64,000 nt of DNA from Polynucleobacter sphagniphilus (GCF_001953355.1 NZ_MPIY01000001.1:339848-403847); one strand, 5' to 3'. Counted from the stretch's first letter, positions 46,147 through 57,207 are shown. The notes: generated from the letters alone by a model not told the origin. Program-made: numbers and translations.

Positions 46147-48027
46147 TTGAACAGCAATATGTTCCAAAAAATTGGTGTGTGGCTCATTGTGGGCCTGGTG
46201 CTCTTTACGGTTTTTAAGCAGTTTGATAAGCCGAAGGATCAGAATCAGGTCACGTATTCTCAATTCATGGATGATGCCAAAGCCGGCAAAGTCAAGCGAG
46301 TAGACGTGCAAGGCCGCACATTACAAGTTACACCCGCTGATGGTGCTAAGTACTCCATCATTTCTCCAGGTGATATTTGGATGGTAGGGGACTTGATGAA
46401 GTATGGAGTTCAGGTAACCGGAAAGGCAGAGGATGAGCCTAATATGTTGGTTTCTGCTCTGTACTACCTTGGACCTACTTTATTAATTATTGGTTTCTGG
46501 TTCTTCATGATGCGTCAGATGCAGGGTGGCGGCAAAGGCGGCGCATTCTCTTTTGGTAAATCTAAAGCACGTCTGATTGATGAGAACAGCAACACCGTAA
46601 CATTTGCAGATGTTGCTGGTTGCGATGAGGCAAAAGAAGAAGTCTCTGAACTGGTTGACTTCTTAAAAGACCCTCAAAAGTTTCAGAAGCTTGGCGGACG
46701 CATTCCGCATGGCGTTTTACTAGTGGGTCCGCCAGGTACTGGTAAGACCTTGTTGGCGCGCGCGATTGCTGGTGAAGCTAAGGTACCTTTCTTCTCTATT
46801 TCTGGTTCAGACTTTGTCGAGATGTTCGTGGGTGTTGGTGCATCGCGTGTGCGCGATATGTTTGAGAACGCCAAGAAAAACTCCCCTTGTATTATTTTTA
46901 TTGACGAGATTGATGCGGTCGGTCGTCATCGTGGCGCAGGTATGGGCGGCGGTAATGATGAGCGTGAGCAAACACTCAATCAGATGCTCGTTGAGATGGA
47001 TGGTTTTGAAAGTAATAGCGGTGTGATTGTGGTTGCCGCTACCAACCGTTCAGATGTCCTGGATAAGGCTTTATTGCGCCCAGGTCGCTTTGACCGTCAA
47101 GTACATGTTGGTTTGCCAGACATTCGTGGTCGCGAGCAAATTTTGCAAGTGCACATGCGTAAGGTTCCAATCAGCCCTGACGTGGATGCGGCGGTATTGG
47201 CTCGTGGCACTCCAGGTTTCTCCGGTGCGGACTTGGCTAATCTAGTGAATGAATCTGCTTTGTTTGCTGCCCGTCGCAATAAGCGCGCGGTTGACATGAA
47301 AGATTTTGAAGACGCTAAAGACAAGATTTACATGGGTCCAGAGCGCAAATCGGCTGTGATGCGCGAAGAGGAGCGCCGCAATACGGCTTATCACGAGTCT
47401 GGTCACGCAGTGGTTGCCAAGGTTTTACCAAAGGCAGATCCAGTGCATAAAGTAACGATCATGCCTCGCGGTATGGCGCTGGGTGTTACTTGGCAATTGC
47501 CTGAGTTTGATCGTGTCAATCTGTACAAAGATCGCATGTTGGAGGAGTTAGCTATTTTGTTTGGTGGCCGAGCTGCCGAAGAGGTCTTCTTGCACTCCAT
47601 GAGCACTGGTGCATCTAATGATTTTGAGCGTGCTACCAAAATGGCGCGCGATATGGTGACTCGCTACGGTATGAGTGATAGCTTAGGAACAATGGTTTAT
47701 GTTGATACCGAATCGGAAAGTATCTTTGGTCGCAATAGTACCAAGACTGTTTCTGAATTGACTCAACAAAAAGTTGACGCAGAGATCCGTTCTTTGATTG
47801 ATAGTCAGTATGCATTGGCTAAATCGATTCTTGAGCAAAATCGCGATAAGGTTGAGGCCATGGTTGTGGCCTTAATGGAGTGGGAAACCATTGATGCTGA
47901 TCAGATCAATGACATTATGGAAGGTCGCCCACCGCGCGCACCATTACCACCAGCTGCAACTACTTTCGGTAATTCTGCGGGTGGTGCGCCAGATGCAGCA
48001 CCTGGTAATGCTCCCGCTACTGCTTAA
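46147..48027 (+). CDS. ftsH: ATP-dependent zinc metalloprotease FtsH
   Basis: A 626-residue inner-membrane AAA+ protease that degrades misfolded membrane proteins and regulators. Helices at about 8-26 and 100-120 bracket a periplasmic loop. The ATPase has Walker [14 protein letters not shown] (about 200), Walker [18 protein letters not shown] and the [13 protein letters not shown]. The zinc site is [10 protein letters not shown] (about 420). The start is TTG 46147, 7 bases after AAAGG; ATG 46159 is the alternative. CTTGAAA at 46065-46071 resembles a heat-shock -35, but no matching -10 is seen. Confidence 0.97.
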   Translation: MNSNMFQKIGVWLIVGLVLFTVFKQFDKPKDQNQVTYSQFMDDAKAGKVKRVDVQGRTLQVTPADGAKYSIISPGDIWMVGDLMKYGVQVTGKAEDEPNMLVSALYYLGPTLLIIGFWFFMMRQMQGGGKGGAFSFGKSKARLIDENSNTVTFADVAGCDEAKEEVSELVDFLKDPQKFQKLGGRIPHGVLLVGPPGTGKTLLARAIAGEAKVPFFSISGSDFVEMFVGVGASRVRDMFENAKKNSPCIIFIDEIDAVGRHRGAGMGGGNDEREQTLNQMLVEMDGFESNSGVIVVAATNRSDVLDKALLRPGRFDRQVHVGLPDIRGREQILQVHMRKVPISPDVDAAVLARGTPGFSGADLANLVNESALFAARRNKRAVDMKDFEDAKDKIYMGPERKSAVMREEERRNTAYHESGHAVVAKVLPKADPVHKVTIMPRGMALGVTWQLPEFDRVNLYKDRMLEELAILFGGRAAEEVFLHSMSTGASNDFERATKMARDMVTRYGMSDSLGTMVYVDTESESIFGRNSTKTVSELTQQKVDAEIRSLIDSQYALAKSILEQNRDKVEAMVVALMEWETIDADQINDIMEGRPPRAPLPPAATTFGNSAGGAPDAAPGNAPATA

Positions 48028-48033
48028 GTGCTG

Positions 48034-48885
48034 ATGAGTAAAGATCTCTCGCCCGCGACATGGTGTTGCGGGCGTTTTCTTTTTGACTTTGAGAAACAAA
48101 CCAAGCCTTTGGTGATGGGCATTCTCAATGCTACCCCTGATTCTTTCTCAGATGGTGGTCAGTTCAGAACACCACAAGATGCTATTGCTCAAGCTGCCCT
48201 GATGATAGAAAACGAGGTGGACATCATCGACATTGGTGGCGAATCTACTCGTCCTGGTGCCCAGCCCGTTTCCTTGCAAGAAGAACTCGATCGCGTACTC
48301 CCAGTAATAGAGGCTCTTAAAGATTGTGGTGTGGCTTTATCGATTGATACTTATAAAGCTGAGACGATGCGTCAAGCCTTGCTTGCAGGAGTGGATTGCG
48401 TCAATGATATTTGGGCGCTTAGGCAAGAGGGTGCATTGGAGGCTGTTTCTGAAAATCTAAATTGTGGTGTGATCCTCATGCATATGCAGCGCGACCCACT
48501 TACAATGCAATTTAATCCTGAGTATCAAGATGTGGTGTCTGAGGTTGCAGCATTTCTAAGTGAGCGTGCAGAACAATTGGTGACAACCGGGATTGATGCA
48601 AATCGTATTGCGATTGATCCAGGTTTTGGTTTTGGTAAAAGCTTGGAGCACAACTTAGCTATGCTGGCGCAGTTTGAGGCGTTCTCCAATTTGGGCTATC
48701 CCCCCTTGGCAGGTATTTCTCGAAAATCGATGTTGGGTAAAGTCACTGGTCGCCAGACCAATGAACGCATTCCTACGAGTATTGCTGCAGCTGTTTTGGC
48801 TGCAGATCGTGGGGCTAAGATAGTGCGGGTGCATGATGTTCCCCAAACCGTCGACGCCTTAAAGCTCTGGGAAGCGATCCAGTAA
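48034..48885 (+). CDS. folP: Dihydropteroate synthase
   Basis: A TIM-barrel enzyme of 283 residues that joins p-aminobenzoate to the pterin in folate synthesis; the target of sulfonamides. Motifs: [47 protein letters not shown] and [15 protein letters not shown]. The start is ATG 48034, or GTG 48028 directly after the ftsH stop; neither has a strong ribosome-binding site, so coupling to ftsH is likely. glmM follows 23 bases on. Confidence 0.95.
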   Translation: MSKDLSPATWCCGRFLFDFEKQTKPLVMGILNATPDSFSDGGQFRTPQDAIAQAALMIENEVDIIDIGGESTRPGAQPVSLQEELDRVLPVIEALKDCGVALSIDTYKAETMRQALLAGVDCVNDIWALRQEGALEAVSENLNCGVILMHMQRDPLTMQFNPEYQDVVSEVAAFLSERAEQLVTTGIDANRIAIDPGFGFGKSLEHNLAMLAQFEAFSNLGYPPLAGISRKSMLGKVTGRQTNERIPTSIAAAVLAADRGAKIVRVHDVPQTVDALKLWEAIQ

Positions 48886-48908
48886 TAGTCAGTTTTATAA
48901 TCAAATCC

Positions 48909-50252
48909 ATGAAAAAACAATACTTTGGTACTGACGGCATTCGCGGCGAAGTGGGGCAATTTCCGATTGTTCCTGAGTTCATCATGCGCCTTGGCTATGC
49001 CGCTGGAAAAGTATTGAGCAAAGATGCTAAACCCGGTCAACGTAGCAAAGTATTGATTGGTAAAGATACCCGTGTTTCGGGCTACTTGCTAGAGGCTGCA
49101 CTAGAGGCCGGATTTGCTGCTGCGGGTATGGATGTGATGTTGTGCGGTCCAATGCCAACCCCTGGAGTGGCCTACCTAACTAAAGCATTACGTCTATCTG
49201 CTGGTGTAGTCATTTCGGCTTCGCATAATCCTTATCAAGATAACGGGATTAAATTTTTCTCAGCTAAAGGCGATAAATTATCTGATGCTCTTGAGCTTGC
49301 CATTGAGAAAGAGTTAAACAAACCCATGGGTTGTGTTAACTCAGAAGAATTGGGTAAGGCTTTTCGTTTGGATGATGCCGCCGGTCGTTATATTGAGTTT
49401 TGTAAATCTACCTTTCCTGGGGACTTGAATCTCAAGGGATTGAAATTGGTGGTTGATTGCGCCAATGGCGCCGCATATCACACAGCCCCACATGTATTTC
49501 ATGAGCTTGGCGCTGAAGTGATCTCGATTGGTATTAGCCCAGATGGCCGCAATATTAATGATGGCTTTGGCGCTACTGCACCTGCAGCTTTGATTGCCAA
49601 GGTAAAAGAGGTAGGTGCTGATTTGGGTATTGCGTTAGATGGTGACGCCGATCGACTGCAAATGGTAGATGCCTCCGGCAGACTCTTTAATGGCGATGAA
49701 TTGCTCTATGTGCTTGCGAAAGATCGTCTTGAGCGCGGTTTTGAGCTGGGTGGGGTGGTTGGAACCTTAATGACCAATTTAGCCGTTGAGAATGCAATCA
49801 AAGCCTTGGGAATCTGTTTTGAGCGCGCTAATGTGGGCGATCGCTACGTTCTTGAGTTGCTCAAGCAAAAGAACTGGCTGATTGGTGGAGAAGGATCTGG
49901 TCACTTACTTTGCTTAGATCAGCATTCCACTGGAGATGGCACGATTGCTGCCTTGCAGGTGCTGGCCGCCATGAGTCAGCAAAAGAAGACTTTAGTCGAA
50001 CTCCTAGATTCAGTCAGTCTCTTCCCTCAGGTCCTCTTGAACGTCAAATTCAAGTCGGGATATGACTGGAAGGGTGACCAAGCCCTTATTCAACAGATTG
50101 CTCGAGTGGAGGCAGACCTCAAAGGTAGGGGTAGGGTCTTAATACGCGCTTCTGGAACAGAGCCTGTTTTGCGGGTTATGGTGGAGACAGCCGATGGCGA
50201 TATCGCTATGAGTGCTGCCAAAAGTATTGCTCATTTAGTACCCACTTTATAA
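48909..50252 (+). CDS. glmM: Phosphoglucosamine mutase
   Basis: A 447-residue enzyme converting glucosamine-6-phosphate to glucosamine-1-phosphate for UDP-GlcNAc and so peptidoglycan and LPS. Motifs: [16 protein letters not shown] at the start, the phosphoserine loop [19 protein letters not shown], the metal loop [13 protein letters not shown] and the sugar loop GGEGSGH, ending with [14 protein letters not shown]. Length is that of E. coli GlmM (445). A 122-base gap with the Pho box follows. Confidence 0.97.
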   Translation: MKKQYFGTDGIRGEVGQFPIVPEFIMRLGYAAGKVLSKDAKPGQRSKVLIGKDTRVSGYLLEAALEAGFAAAGMDVMLCGPMPTPGVAYLTKALRLSAGVVISASHNPYQDNGIKFFSAKGDKLSDALELAIEKELNKPMGCVNSEELGKAFRLDDAAGRYIEFCKSTFPGDLNLKGLKLVVDCANGAAYHTAPHVFHELGAEVISIGISPDGRNINDGFGATAPAALIAKVKEVGADLGIALDGDADRLQMVDASGRLFNGDELLYVLAKDRLERGFELGGVVGTLMTNLAVENAIKALGICFERANVGDRYVLELLKQKNWLIGGEGSGHLLCLDQHSTGDGTIAALQVLAAMSQQKKTLVELLDSVSLFPQVLLNVKFKSGYDWKGDQALIQQIARVEADLKGRGRVLIRASGTEPVLRVMVETADGDIAMSAAKSIAHLVPTL

Positions 50253-50298
50253 AATCTAAGTATTTGTATTTAAAGGTTTATTTTCCATAAACCAGATG

Positions 50299-50332
50299 TT
50301 GTCATAAAAGGGTCACACACCATACGTATCGT
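50299..50332 (+). promoter_or_regulatory. Pho box and promoter of pstSCAB-phoUBR
   Basis: TTGTCATAAAAGGGTCACA (50299-50317) matches the PhoB Pho box, two CTGTCAY-type half sites spaced 11 bases. A -10-like TATCGT (50327-50332) lies about 10 bases after the second half, the distance typical of PhoB-activated promoters lacking a -35. It should switch the operon on under phosphate limitation. Confidence 0.85.
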
Positions 50333-50374
50333 CTCGGTATCGCATTCTTTTGTTACACCTTTAAGGACAACACC

Positions 50375-51403
50375 ATGAAACTTGTTTTCAAAAAAGCCCT
50401 AGTTGCGGGTGCGGTTGCAGTAGCCATGAGCACCTCTGCATTTGCTGCTGAGATGACTGGCGCAGGCTCTTCCTTCATCTATCCAGTTTTAGCCAAATGG
50501 GCTGAGGCATATAAGGCAAAAACAGGCAACAGCTTGAACTACCAATCGATTGGTTCTGGTGGTGGTATTAAACAAATCAAAGCCAAGACAGTCGACTTCG
50601 GTGCAACCGATGCCCCAATGAGTTTCGGAGAGCTTGAGGCGGGTGGCATGGTTCAGTTCCCTGCCATTATCGGCGGCGTAGTTCCTGTAGTAAATATTGA
50701 AGGTATCAAGCCAGGCCAATTGAAATTGTCTAGCGATGTTCTCTCGGATATTTTCTTGGGCACAATTACCAACTGGAACGACAAGCGTATTGCGTTGTTG
50801 AACCCAGGTTTGACAATTCCTGCTGGCGATATCACAGTGGTAAGTCGTGCGGATGGTTCAGGAACTACTGCAATCTTTACAAATTACCTCACTAAAGTAA
50901 ATGCTGGCTGGAAAGAAAAAGTCGGTTTTGGTGCAGCGGTGAAATGGCCTGCAGCATCTACAGTTAGCGGCAAGGGTAATGAAGGTGTTGCGGCTAACGT
51001 TTCTCGGATTAAGAACTCAATCGGTTACGTTGAATTTGCTTATGCCAAGAAAAACAACATGAGCGTGACTCAGATGAGAAACGCCGCTGACAAGTTTGTT
51101 TCTCCAAATGCCGCATCTTTCGCTGCCGCTTCTGCCGGTACAGATTGGTCTAAGTTCCCAGGTATGGAAACTTTCATCACTAATGCCCCCGGTGCTGGTG
51201 CTTGGCCAATCACTGGCGCAACTTTTGTAGTGCTGTACAAAAAGCCAGAGAACAAAAACTCAGCAGCTGAAGTGTTGAAGTTCTTTGACTATGGATTTAC
51301 CAATGGTAAGCAAATGGCTGCAGATTTGGACTATGTGCCGATGCCAGATGCAACTACCAACTTCATTCGTAAGAATGTTTGGTCACAAGTTCAGGTTAAG
51401 TAA
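50375..51403 (+). CDS. pstS: Phosphate ABC transporter substrate-binding protein
   Basis: A 342-residue periplasmic protein with a 24-residue signal peptide ending AFA. Phosphate-binding segments TGAGSSFIYP, QSIGSGGGIKQ, VDFGATDAPM and SRADGSGTTAIF are complete, matching E. coli PstS. It delivers phosphate to PstCAB. A Pho box precedes it, and TTTAAGGACAACACC gives a good ribosome-binding site. A perfect hairpin separates it from pstC. It is paralogous to the gene at 19853. Confidence 0.96.
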   Translation: MKLVFKKALVAGAVAVAMSTSAFAAEMTGAGSSFIYPVLAKWAEAYKAKTGNSLNYQSIGSGGGIKQIKAKTVDFGATDAPMSFGELEAGGMVQFPAIIGGVVPVVNIEGIKPGQLKLSSDVLSDIFLGTITNWNDKRIALLNPGLTIPAGDITVVSRADGSGTTAIFTNYLTKVNAGWKEKVGFGAAVKWPAASTVSGKGNEGVAANVSRIKNSIGYVEFAYAKKNNMSVTQMRNAADKFVSPNAASFAAASAGTDWSKFPGMETFITNAPGAGAWPITGATFVVLYKKPENKNSAAEVLKFFDYGFTNGKQMAADLDYVPMPDATTNFIRKNVWSQVQVK

Positions 51404-51423
51404 TTCTTAGATAAATCGCAGCA

Positions 51424-51450
51424 GGCCCCAATACACATTGGGGCCATTTT
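51424..51450 (+). terminator. Hairpin between pstS and pstC
   Basis: A perfect 9-bp stem, GGCCCCAAT (51424-51432) with ATTGGGGCC (51437-51445), ACAC loop, followed by ATTTTGC. It lies 21 bases after the pstS stop. The short T-run makes it a partial terminator or an mRNA-stabilising hairpin, either of which would let pstS be made in excess over the membrane genes. Confidence 0.7.
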
Positions 51451-51476
51451 GCTTAACAGATACCTTTAAAGACATA

Positions 51477-52463
51477 ATGGAATCTTCTTTTTCAGCGGGT
51501 TTGCCCTCGGCTAAGGCAGTCAAAATTGCCCGAATTCAACGAATCCAAGACTTCTTGTTCCATAGGACAACGCAGTTTTTTTCTTTGACTGTATTGTTTG
51601 CTTTGATGGGAATCATCATTTCCTTATTTATCAATGCATGGCCCGCTTTAAGTGAGTTTGGCATTGGATTTTTCTTTAGCGATGAGTGGGATATTATCGG
51701 CGGCCAGTTTGGCGGCTTGATTGCCATTTACGGTACATTAGTTTCATCCTTGGTTGCTTTATTGATTGCTGTGCCTCTGAGTTTTGGTATTGCAGTTTTC
51801 TTGACAGAAATCTGCCATTCCAGCCTAAAGCGTCCTTTGGGGATTGCAATTGAACTCTTGGCTGCGGTGCCATCGATCATTTATGGCATGTTCGGCTTAT
51901 TTATTTTTGCGCCAATTTTTGGTGACTATATTGAGCCGGCGCTGCAAGCTACCTTAGGTAAGATTCCACTGATTGGTATTCTGTTTTCTGGCCCAACGAA
52001 TGGTATTGGTATGTTGTGTGCCGGTTTGATTTTGGCAATGATGATTCTGCCTTTCATTGCCTCTGTGATGCGCGATGTATTTGAAATCGTGCCACCGGTA
52101 TTAAAAGAATCCGCTTATGGCATTGGTTGCACCACTTGGGAGGTAGTCCGTAGAATCGTTCTACCCTATACCAAAGCAGGTGTGATCGGCGGTGTGATGT
52201 TGGGACTGGGCAGGGCGCTCGGGGAAACCATGGCCGTGACCTTTGTAATTGGTAATGCAAGACGAATCTCTCCCTCACTATTTGCTCCTGGCAGCTCCAT
52301 TGCTTCTACCTTGGCCAACCAATTCGGAGAGGCTGAAGCGGGCTTGCATTTCTCTTCATTATTCGCCCTTGGTTTAGCTCTGTTCTTTATTACCTTCGTG
52401 GTGTTAGCGCTAGCTAAATGGATGTTGATTCGCATGGAGAAAAGCCAAGGATTGAAATCATGA
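51477..52463 (+). CDS. pstC: Phosphate ABC transporter permease PstC
   Basis: A 328-residue inner-membrane permease with about six helices and the EAA loop ([20 protein letters not shown]) that contacts Pst[21 protein letters not shown] and [17 protein letters not shown] are family signatures. The start is ATG 51477; the frame from 51438 runs through the hairpin. pstA overlaps its stop by ATGA. Confidence 0.95.
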   Translation: MESSFSAGLPSAKAVKIARIQRIQDFLFHRTTQFFSLTVLFALMGIIISLFINAWPALSEFGIGFFFSDEWDIIGGQFGGLIAIYGTLVSSLVALLIAVPLSFGIAVFLTEICHSSLKRPLGIAIELLAAVPSIIYGMFGLFIFAPIFGDYIEPALQATLGKIPLIGILFSGPTNGIGMLCAGLILAMMILPFIASVMRDVFEIVPPVLKESAYGIGCTTWEVVRRIVLPYTKAGVIGGVMLGLGRALGETMAVTFVIGNARRISPSLFAPGSSIASTLANQFGEAEAGLHFSSLFALGLALFFITFVVLALAKWMLIRMEKSQGLKS

Positions 52464-53326
52464 GTCAAGCAATCAATATCGATAAAGCAGTATTTGCGCG
52501 TCGCAAGCGCGCCAATAAAATTGGTTTAGCTCTTTCCATGTTCGCCATGGTATTGGGCATGGTCTTTTTAATCTGGATTCTGGCAGTGCTGTTTATTAAA
52601 GGTTTTTCTGCGATTAACCTGAATTTATTTACGCAGAGTACTCCAGCGCCTGGATCTGAGGGCGGTGGCCTGGCCAATGCCATTGTTGGCAGCTTAATGC
52701 TAATTGTGAGCTGTACCCTTATTAGCACCCCCGTGGGAGTGTTGGCTGGTCTGTATTTATCGGAGTACGGTGATCGCAGTAAGGTTGCATCGGTTACTCG
52801 TTTCGTAACTGACATTATGTTATCGGCCCCATCTATTGTGATTGGCTTGTTTGTTTACGCTTTAGTGGTCGCTCAAGTAAAACACTTCTCGGGCTGGGCT
52901 GGCACGATTGCCTTGGCCTTAATTGCAGTCCCAGTGGTAGTTCGCACCACTGAAAATATGTTGCGACTAGTGCCGGGCAGTTTGCGCGAAGCTGCTTATG
53001 CTCTCGGTGCACCTAAGTGGAAAGTGGCCTTCATGATCACCTTGCGCGCTGCACAAAGCGGCATCATGACCGGTATATTGCTGGCTTTGGCACGCGTTAG
53101 TGGCGAAACTGCACCATTACTCTTTACTGCTTTAAGCAATCAATTCTTCTCTACGAATATGAATGCACCGATGGCTAATTTGCCGGTGGTGATATTCCAA
53201 TTTGCAATGAGCCCCTACGATAACTGGGTCAGCCTTGCATGGGGTGGCTCACTCCTAATTACTTTTGCTGTTTTAGGGCTCAACATCTTGGCGCGAGTGG
53301 TCTTTCGTGAGAAGGTGCAGGGATGA
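52460..53326 (+). CDS. pstA: Phosphate ABC transporter permease PstA
   Basis: A 288-residue second permease subunit with six helices, the segment [19 protein letters not shown] and the EAA loop [20 protein letters not shown]. It pairs with PstC to form the phosphate channel. ATG 52460 overlaps the pstC stop and gives the usual N-terminus; the frame from 52418 is inside pstC. pstB overlaps its end. Confidence 0.95.
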   Translation: MSQAINIDKAVFARRKRANKIGLALSMFAMVLGMVFLIWILAVLFIKGFSAINLNLFTQSTPAPGSEGGGLANAIVGSLMLIVSCTLISTPVGVLAGLYLSEYGDRSKVASVTRFVTDIMLSAPSIVIGLFVYALVVAQVKHFSGWAGTIALALIAVPVVVRTTENMLRLVPGSLREAAYALGAPKWKVAFMITLRAAQSGIMTGILLALARVSGETAPLLFTALSNQFFSTNMNAPMANLPVVIFQFAMSPYDNWVSLAWGGSLLITFAVLGLNILARVVFREKVQG

Positions 53327-54171
53327 GTAATATGAAAACTAATTTTGATTTAAATCAGATCGACCGTCTTGGGGGTAGTGTGAACGTGGAAAATAATCAG
53401 CAACCACAATCAGAAATTCGTAATGCATTAGAAGTGCGTGATTTGAATTTCTTTTATGGCTCCTTTCAGGGTCTAAAGAACATTAATTTAAATATTGAGG
53501 AAGGCAAGGTAACTGCCTTTATTGGACCCTCGGGTTGCGGTAAATCTACTTTGCTCAGAACACTCAATCGTATGTATGACCTGTATCCAGGTCAGCGCGC
53601 TGAAGGCGAAATCAACTTCTATGGTCAAAATATCCTAGAGCAGGGTCAAGACCTCAATTTATTGCGCTCCCGAATTGGGATGGTTTTCCAGAAGCCAACT
53701 CCATTCCCAATGTCTATTTATGAAAACATTGCATTTGGTGTGCGCTTATATGAAAAGCTTTCTCGCTCAGAGATGGATGAGCGCGTAGAGTGGGCCTTGA
53801 ATAAAGCGGCTCTTTGGACTGAGGCCAAAGACAAGTTGAACCAAAGTGGTTTATCGCTCTCAGGTGGCCAGCAACAGCGTCTTTGTATTGCTCGTGGTGT
53901 AGCGGTCAAGCCATCAGTGATTTTGCTCGATGAGCCGACTTCTGCATTGGATCCAATTTCAACTGGAAAAATCGAAGAGCTTATTAATGAGCTCAAGCAT
54001 GAGTACACGATTGCCATCGTTACTCATAATATGCAGCAGGCTGCGCGCGTATCCGATTACACTGCCTATATGTACTTGGGCAGCTTGATTGAGTACGGCA
54101 AAACAGATGAAATTTTCATCAAGCCTCAGCGCAAAGAAACAGAAGACTATATTACCGGCCGCTTCGGTTAA
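53323..54171 (+). CDS. pstB: Phosphate ABC transporter ATPase PstB
   Basis: A 282-residue ABC ATPase. Walker [21 protein letters not shown]-loop [20 protein letters not shown], signature [15 protein letters not shown] and Walker [14 protein letters not shown] are present. An N-terminal extension of about 35 residues precedes the ATPase domain, longer than in E. coli (257). The ATG at 53323 overlaps the pstA stop; ATG 53332 is the alternative. Confidence 0.97.
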   Translation: MSNMKTNFDLNQIDRLGGSVNVENNQQPQSEIRNALEVRDLNFFYGSFQGLKNINLNIEEGKVTAFIGPSGCGKSTLLRTLNRMYDLYPGQRAEGEINFYGQNILEQGQDLNLLRSRIGMVFQKPTPFPMSIYENIAFGVRLYEKLSRSEMDERVEWALNKAALWTEAKDKLNQSGLSLSGGQQQRLCIARGVAVKPSVILLDEPTSALDPISTGKIEELINELKHEYTIAIVTHNMQQAARVSDYTAYMYLGSLIEYGKTDEIFIKPQRKETEDYITGRFG

Positions 54172-54183
54172 TTGGAGACAGTA

Positions 54184-54891
54184 ATGCCAGATAAACACCT
54201 ATCATCCCAATTTGACGCTGACTTAAACGCCTTGTCTAGCCGCTTGTTAGAAATGGGCGGCTTGGTAGAGTCGCAAATAGCAACCGCTATGCGTGCCTTT
54301 ACGCAGATGGATATAGATACTTGCAACATCGTGATTGAGAACGAGAAGCTAGTAAACGATATGGAAATCCAAATCGACATGCTCTGCACTGAAGTGATTG
54401 CACGTCGCCAACCTGTTTCTCGTGATTTACGTTTAGTAATGGCGGTATCCAAAGCCATTACCAATCTTGAGCGCGCAGGCGATGAGGCTGAGCGCGTTGC
54501 TAAACGCACTAAGCGCTTGATTGAAGCTGGTGCAATTAATAACATCAACGTTGCAGAGATTCGTTTATCGGGTCAAATGGCCATTTCTTTATTGCGCAGA
54601 AGCTTGGATGCTTTTGCACGCCTAGATACCATTGCAGCAGCAGAAGTGGTTGAAGAAGACCGCCAAATTGATGAAGAATTCCGCGGTTTTGTACGCAAAC
54701 TGATTACTTATATGTCAGAAGATCCGCATTTGATTTCTATTGGCTTAGACATGTTGACAATAGCAAAGGCAATTGAGCGTATTGGTGACCATGCTAAAAA
54801 TATTGCTGAGTTCGTGATCTATATTGTTAAGGGTTCTGATGTGCGTCATATTCCGCATGCGGATTTGGTGCGCGAAGCCAATAAGATTTAA
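54184..54891 (+). CDS. phoU: Phosphate transport regulator PhoU
   Basis: A 235-residue, all-helical protein made of two three-helix repeats: DADLNALSSRLLEMGGLVES and VARRQ-type ARRQPVSRDLRLVMAVSKAI in the first, YMSEDPHLISIGLDMLTIAK and ERIGDHAKNIAEFVIYIVKG in the second. It bridges PstB and PhoR to shut the Pho response off when phosphate is ample. GGAGAC at 54174-54179 supports the ATG at 54184. Confidence 0.96.
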   Translation: MPDKHLSSQFDADLNALSSRLLEMGGLVESQIATAMRAFTQMDIDTCNIVIENEKLVNDMEIQIDMLCTEVIARRQPVSRDLRLVMAVSKAITNLERAGDEAERVAKRTKRLIEAGAINNINVAEIRLSGQMAISLLRRSLDAFARLDTIAAAEVVEEDRQIDEEFRGFVRKLITYMSEDPHLISIGLDMLTIAKAIERIGDHAKNIAEFVIYIVKGSDVRHIPHADLVREANKI

Positions 54892-54915
54892 CTGATTACT
54901 TAATTGAGCCAACCG

Positions 54916-55629
54916 ATGACTCATCGCATATTAATTGTTGAAGATGAGCCCTCCATTGCGGAGCTAATCGCCATCAACTTATCTCATGCTGGATTTGAGG
55001 TGGAAAAGGCCATGCAAACTGAGATTGCATTGGTTAGTATGCGCGAGCAATTGCCCAGCCTGGTGATTTTGGATTGGATGCTGCCTGGTAAATCAGGTGT
55101 TCAGTTTGCCAAGGAGTTGCGTGCTAATGAGCGCACCCGTTCTTTGCCAATTTTGATGCTCACGGCCAAGAGTGAAGAGGCAGATAAGGTGCTTGGCCTT
55201 GATTCTGGTGCAGATGATTACGTAACCAAACCTTTCTCTCCCAAAGAGTTGGTGGCTCGTGTAAACGCTTTATTGCGCCGTCAAACCCCATCTCAGGAGT
55301 CAGGCCCGCTGGCTGTAGGCCCGATACGCTTAGATCCAGTTTCCCACCGTGCCACTGCCGTATGGCCAAACGAACAGCCCAAGATTATTCCATTAGGGCC
55401 GACTGAATATCGCCTATTGCAGTTTTTGATGTCCAATCCAGAGCGTGTGCACTCTAGAACCAATTTATTGGATCAAGTATGGGGTAGTGAGGTTTATATT
55501 GAGGAGCGTACTGTAGACGTCCATATCAAGCGTTTAAGAGCTGCTTTGGCACCCGTCGATTGCGATCGATTTATTGAAACGGTCCGGGGCAGTGGCTATC
55601 GCATTACCAAAACCCCAACTCACACCTAA
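54916..55629 (+). CDS. phoB: Phosphate regulon response regulator PhoB
   Basis: A 237-residue OmpR-family regulator. The receiver has IVEDEPS, phospho-acceptor D53 in VILDWMLPGKSG and GADDYVTKPFSP. The C-terminal winged helix has LGPTEYRLLQFLMSNPERVH and YIEERTVDVHIKRLRAAL, the PhoB recognition helix. It should bind the Pho box at 50299. The ATG at 54916 fits the family; a TTG at 54904 is possible. phoR follows 58 bases on. Confidence 0.95.
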   Translation: MTHRILIVEDEPSIAELIAINLSHAGFEVEKAMQTEIALVSMREQLPSLVILDWMLPGKSGVQFAKELRANERTRSLPILMLTAKSEEADKVLGLDSGADDYVTKPFSPKELVARVNALLRRQTPSQESGPLAVGPIRLDPVSHRATAVWPNEQPKIIPLGPTEYRLLQFLMSNPERVHSRTNLLDQVWGSEVYIEERTVDVHIKRLRAALAPVDCDRFIETVRGSGYRITKTPTHT

Positions 55630-55687
55630 TCTGGCCCTTCATACCGGTTTTTTCTACTGTTTTACACAGATGCTCTAAGATTGCTGC

Positions 55688-56986
55688 ATGCTCTCTGCCT
55701 TAACCCGTTTTTTTCTAATTATTTGTCTGGCCCTTGTAGTTGCCTCTGTCACCCTTCCTAATTTTGGTGCTAGTTGGGCAATTTGCTCAAGTCTGGCTAT
55801 TTTGGCGGTGCCACTGGTCTATTCCTACGTCAATTTGGCGCGCCTGAGAGCCTACGCATTGGATAACAACATTGAAAATATGCCTCTACCCAGCGGGTTT
55901 TGGGAGGAGGTTTTTTTTCGTCTCCAACGTTTGGTCTCAAACTTAAAGCAGCAAATTCGGACAATTGAAAAACAGCACGAGCGCTTTATCGAAGCTTTTC
56001 AGGCTTCACCGAACGGCATTGTGATGCTTGATGATCAAGATCAAATTGAGTGGTGTAACTCCATTTCTGAGCGGTTCTTTGGTTTGATTTTTAAGCGGGA
56101 TGTGATGCAACGAATTAACTTCTTAATTCGTAGGCCAGAGTTTGTCCAATATTTGGCCAAGCGTGAATTTGACGAGCCCCTATTGCTGGAGCGTATGGGC
56201 GTGAATAGCAGTCTGAGTTTGATGCTACAGGCCTTTCCCTTTGGTGAAAAAAGACATTTACTGTTGATTCAAGACGTCACAGACTTACAAAAAGCGGATG
56301 CGATGCGCCGCGACTTTGTGGCTAATGTATCCCATGAAATGAGAACTCCAATTACGGTATTAATGGGTTTTCTTGAAACAGTGCAATCTCTCAATTTGGA
56401 GAAAGCACAGCAAGATCAATATTTTGAAATGATGATGGCTCAAGCTAAGCGTATGAAGAGCTTGGTTGAAGACCTATTGACTTTGGCCAACTTAGAGGCA
56501 AATACCTTGCCAGCGCCGATGAATGTCGTTCAAGCTCAAACCCTCATGGCCCTGCTGAAGAATGATGCTGAGGCGCTATCGCAAGGCAGGCATGCATTTC
56601 ATTTTGAAACTAAATCATCTATGAATTTGGTTGGAGATGAACGTGAGTTGTTATCAGCGTTTAGCAACTTAGTCTCAAACGCTATTCGCTATACCCCAGA
56701 TGTGGGCTCGATCAACGTCAAATGGCAGGTGGATGCTCAAGGGCAAGGGGAGTTCTCGGTTACGGATTCAGGCCCTGGGATTGCCTCAGAACATCTGTCA
56801 CGTCTTACAGAACGTTTCTATAGGGTGGATCGGAGTAGGTCAAGAGATACCGGGGGGACTGGCTTAGGCTTGGCGATTGTGAAGCACATTGCCAGTCGCC
56901 ATCAAGCCCAACTTCATATTGAAAGCACGCCTGGGAAAGGTAGTTCTTTTGCGATTCGCTTCCCAAAAGAACGGGTTACTGAATAG
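55688..56986 (+). CDS. phoR: Phosphate regulon sensor kinase PhoR
   Basis: A 432-residue histidine kinase with two N-terminal helices (about 5-24 and 27-50) and no real periplasmic domain, as in E. coli PhoR. A PAS-like domain (about 97-200) follows, then HisKA with H216 in FVANVSHEMRTPITVLMGFL and an HATPase with NLVSNAIRYTPD, VTDSGPGIASEH and GGTGLGLAIVKH. It senses transporter state through PhoU. Next on the other strand is a small poly-lysine protein gene. Confidence 0.95.
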   Translation: MLSALTRFFLIICLALVVASVTLPNFGASWAICSSLAILAVPLVYSYVNLARLRAYALDNNIENMPLPSGFWEEVFFRLQRLVSNLKQQIRTIEKQHERFIEAFQASPNGIVMLDDQDQIEWCNSISERFFGLIFKRDVMQRINFLIRRPEFVQYLAKREFDEPLLLERMGVNSSLSLMLQAFPFGEKRHLLLIQDVTDLQKADAMRRDFVANVSHEMRTPITVLMGFLETVQSLNLEKAQQDQYFEMMMAQAKRMKSLVEDLLTLANLEANTLPAPMNVVQAQTLMALLKNDAEALSQGRHAFHFETKSSMNLVGDERELLSAFSNLVSNAIRYTPDVGSINVKWQVDAQGQGEFSVTDSGPGIASEHLSRLTERFYRVDRSRSRDTGGTGLGLAIVKHIASRHQAQLHIESTPGKGSSFAIRFPKERVTE

Positions 56987-57003
56987 CTAAATTAGCTCAG
57001 TAA

Positions 57004-57207
57004 TTAATCCTTTTTCTTTTTCTTTTTCTTCTTTTTGGATTCTTTAGGCAGCTTATCTGCTGCGCCATTAGCATACAAGCACCAGACTTTGATCTCTTCA
57101 AGCAGCTCATTGAGATCATCGTAGGCTAATTTTTTGAAGTCCTCTAGACTGATAGACCCAGATTCTTGTAGTTGCTTTACAGCGTCTTCGTAATCGTATT
57201 TGCTCAT
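57004..57207 (-). CDS. Small acidic protein with poly-lysine tail
   Basis: A 67-residue protein of unknown function. Residues 1-45 are acidic and helical (YEDAVKQLQESGSISLEDFK, DDLNELLEEIKVW). The tail is ESKKKKKKKKKD: nine consecutive lysines encoded by a tandem repeat of the hexamer CTTTTT on the upper strand (57009-57036). It converges on phoR. The start ATG at 57207 is followed by normal codon use, so the frame looks real. I do not recognise the family. Confidence 0.6.
   Translation of the reverse strand: MSKYDYEDAVKQLQESGSISLEDFKKLAYDDLNELLEEIKVWCLYANGAADKLPKESKKKKKKKKKD

Noticed and set aside
57009..57036. Tandem CTTTTT repeat as a CRISPR or regulatory array
   Set aside because: Units are six bases with no spacers, and they encode the lysine tail of a small protein.
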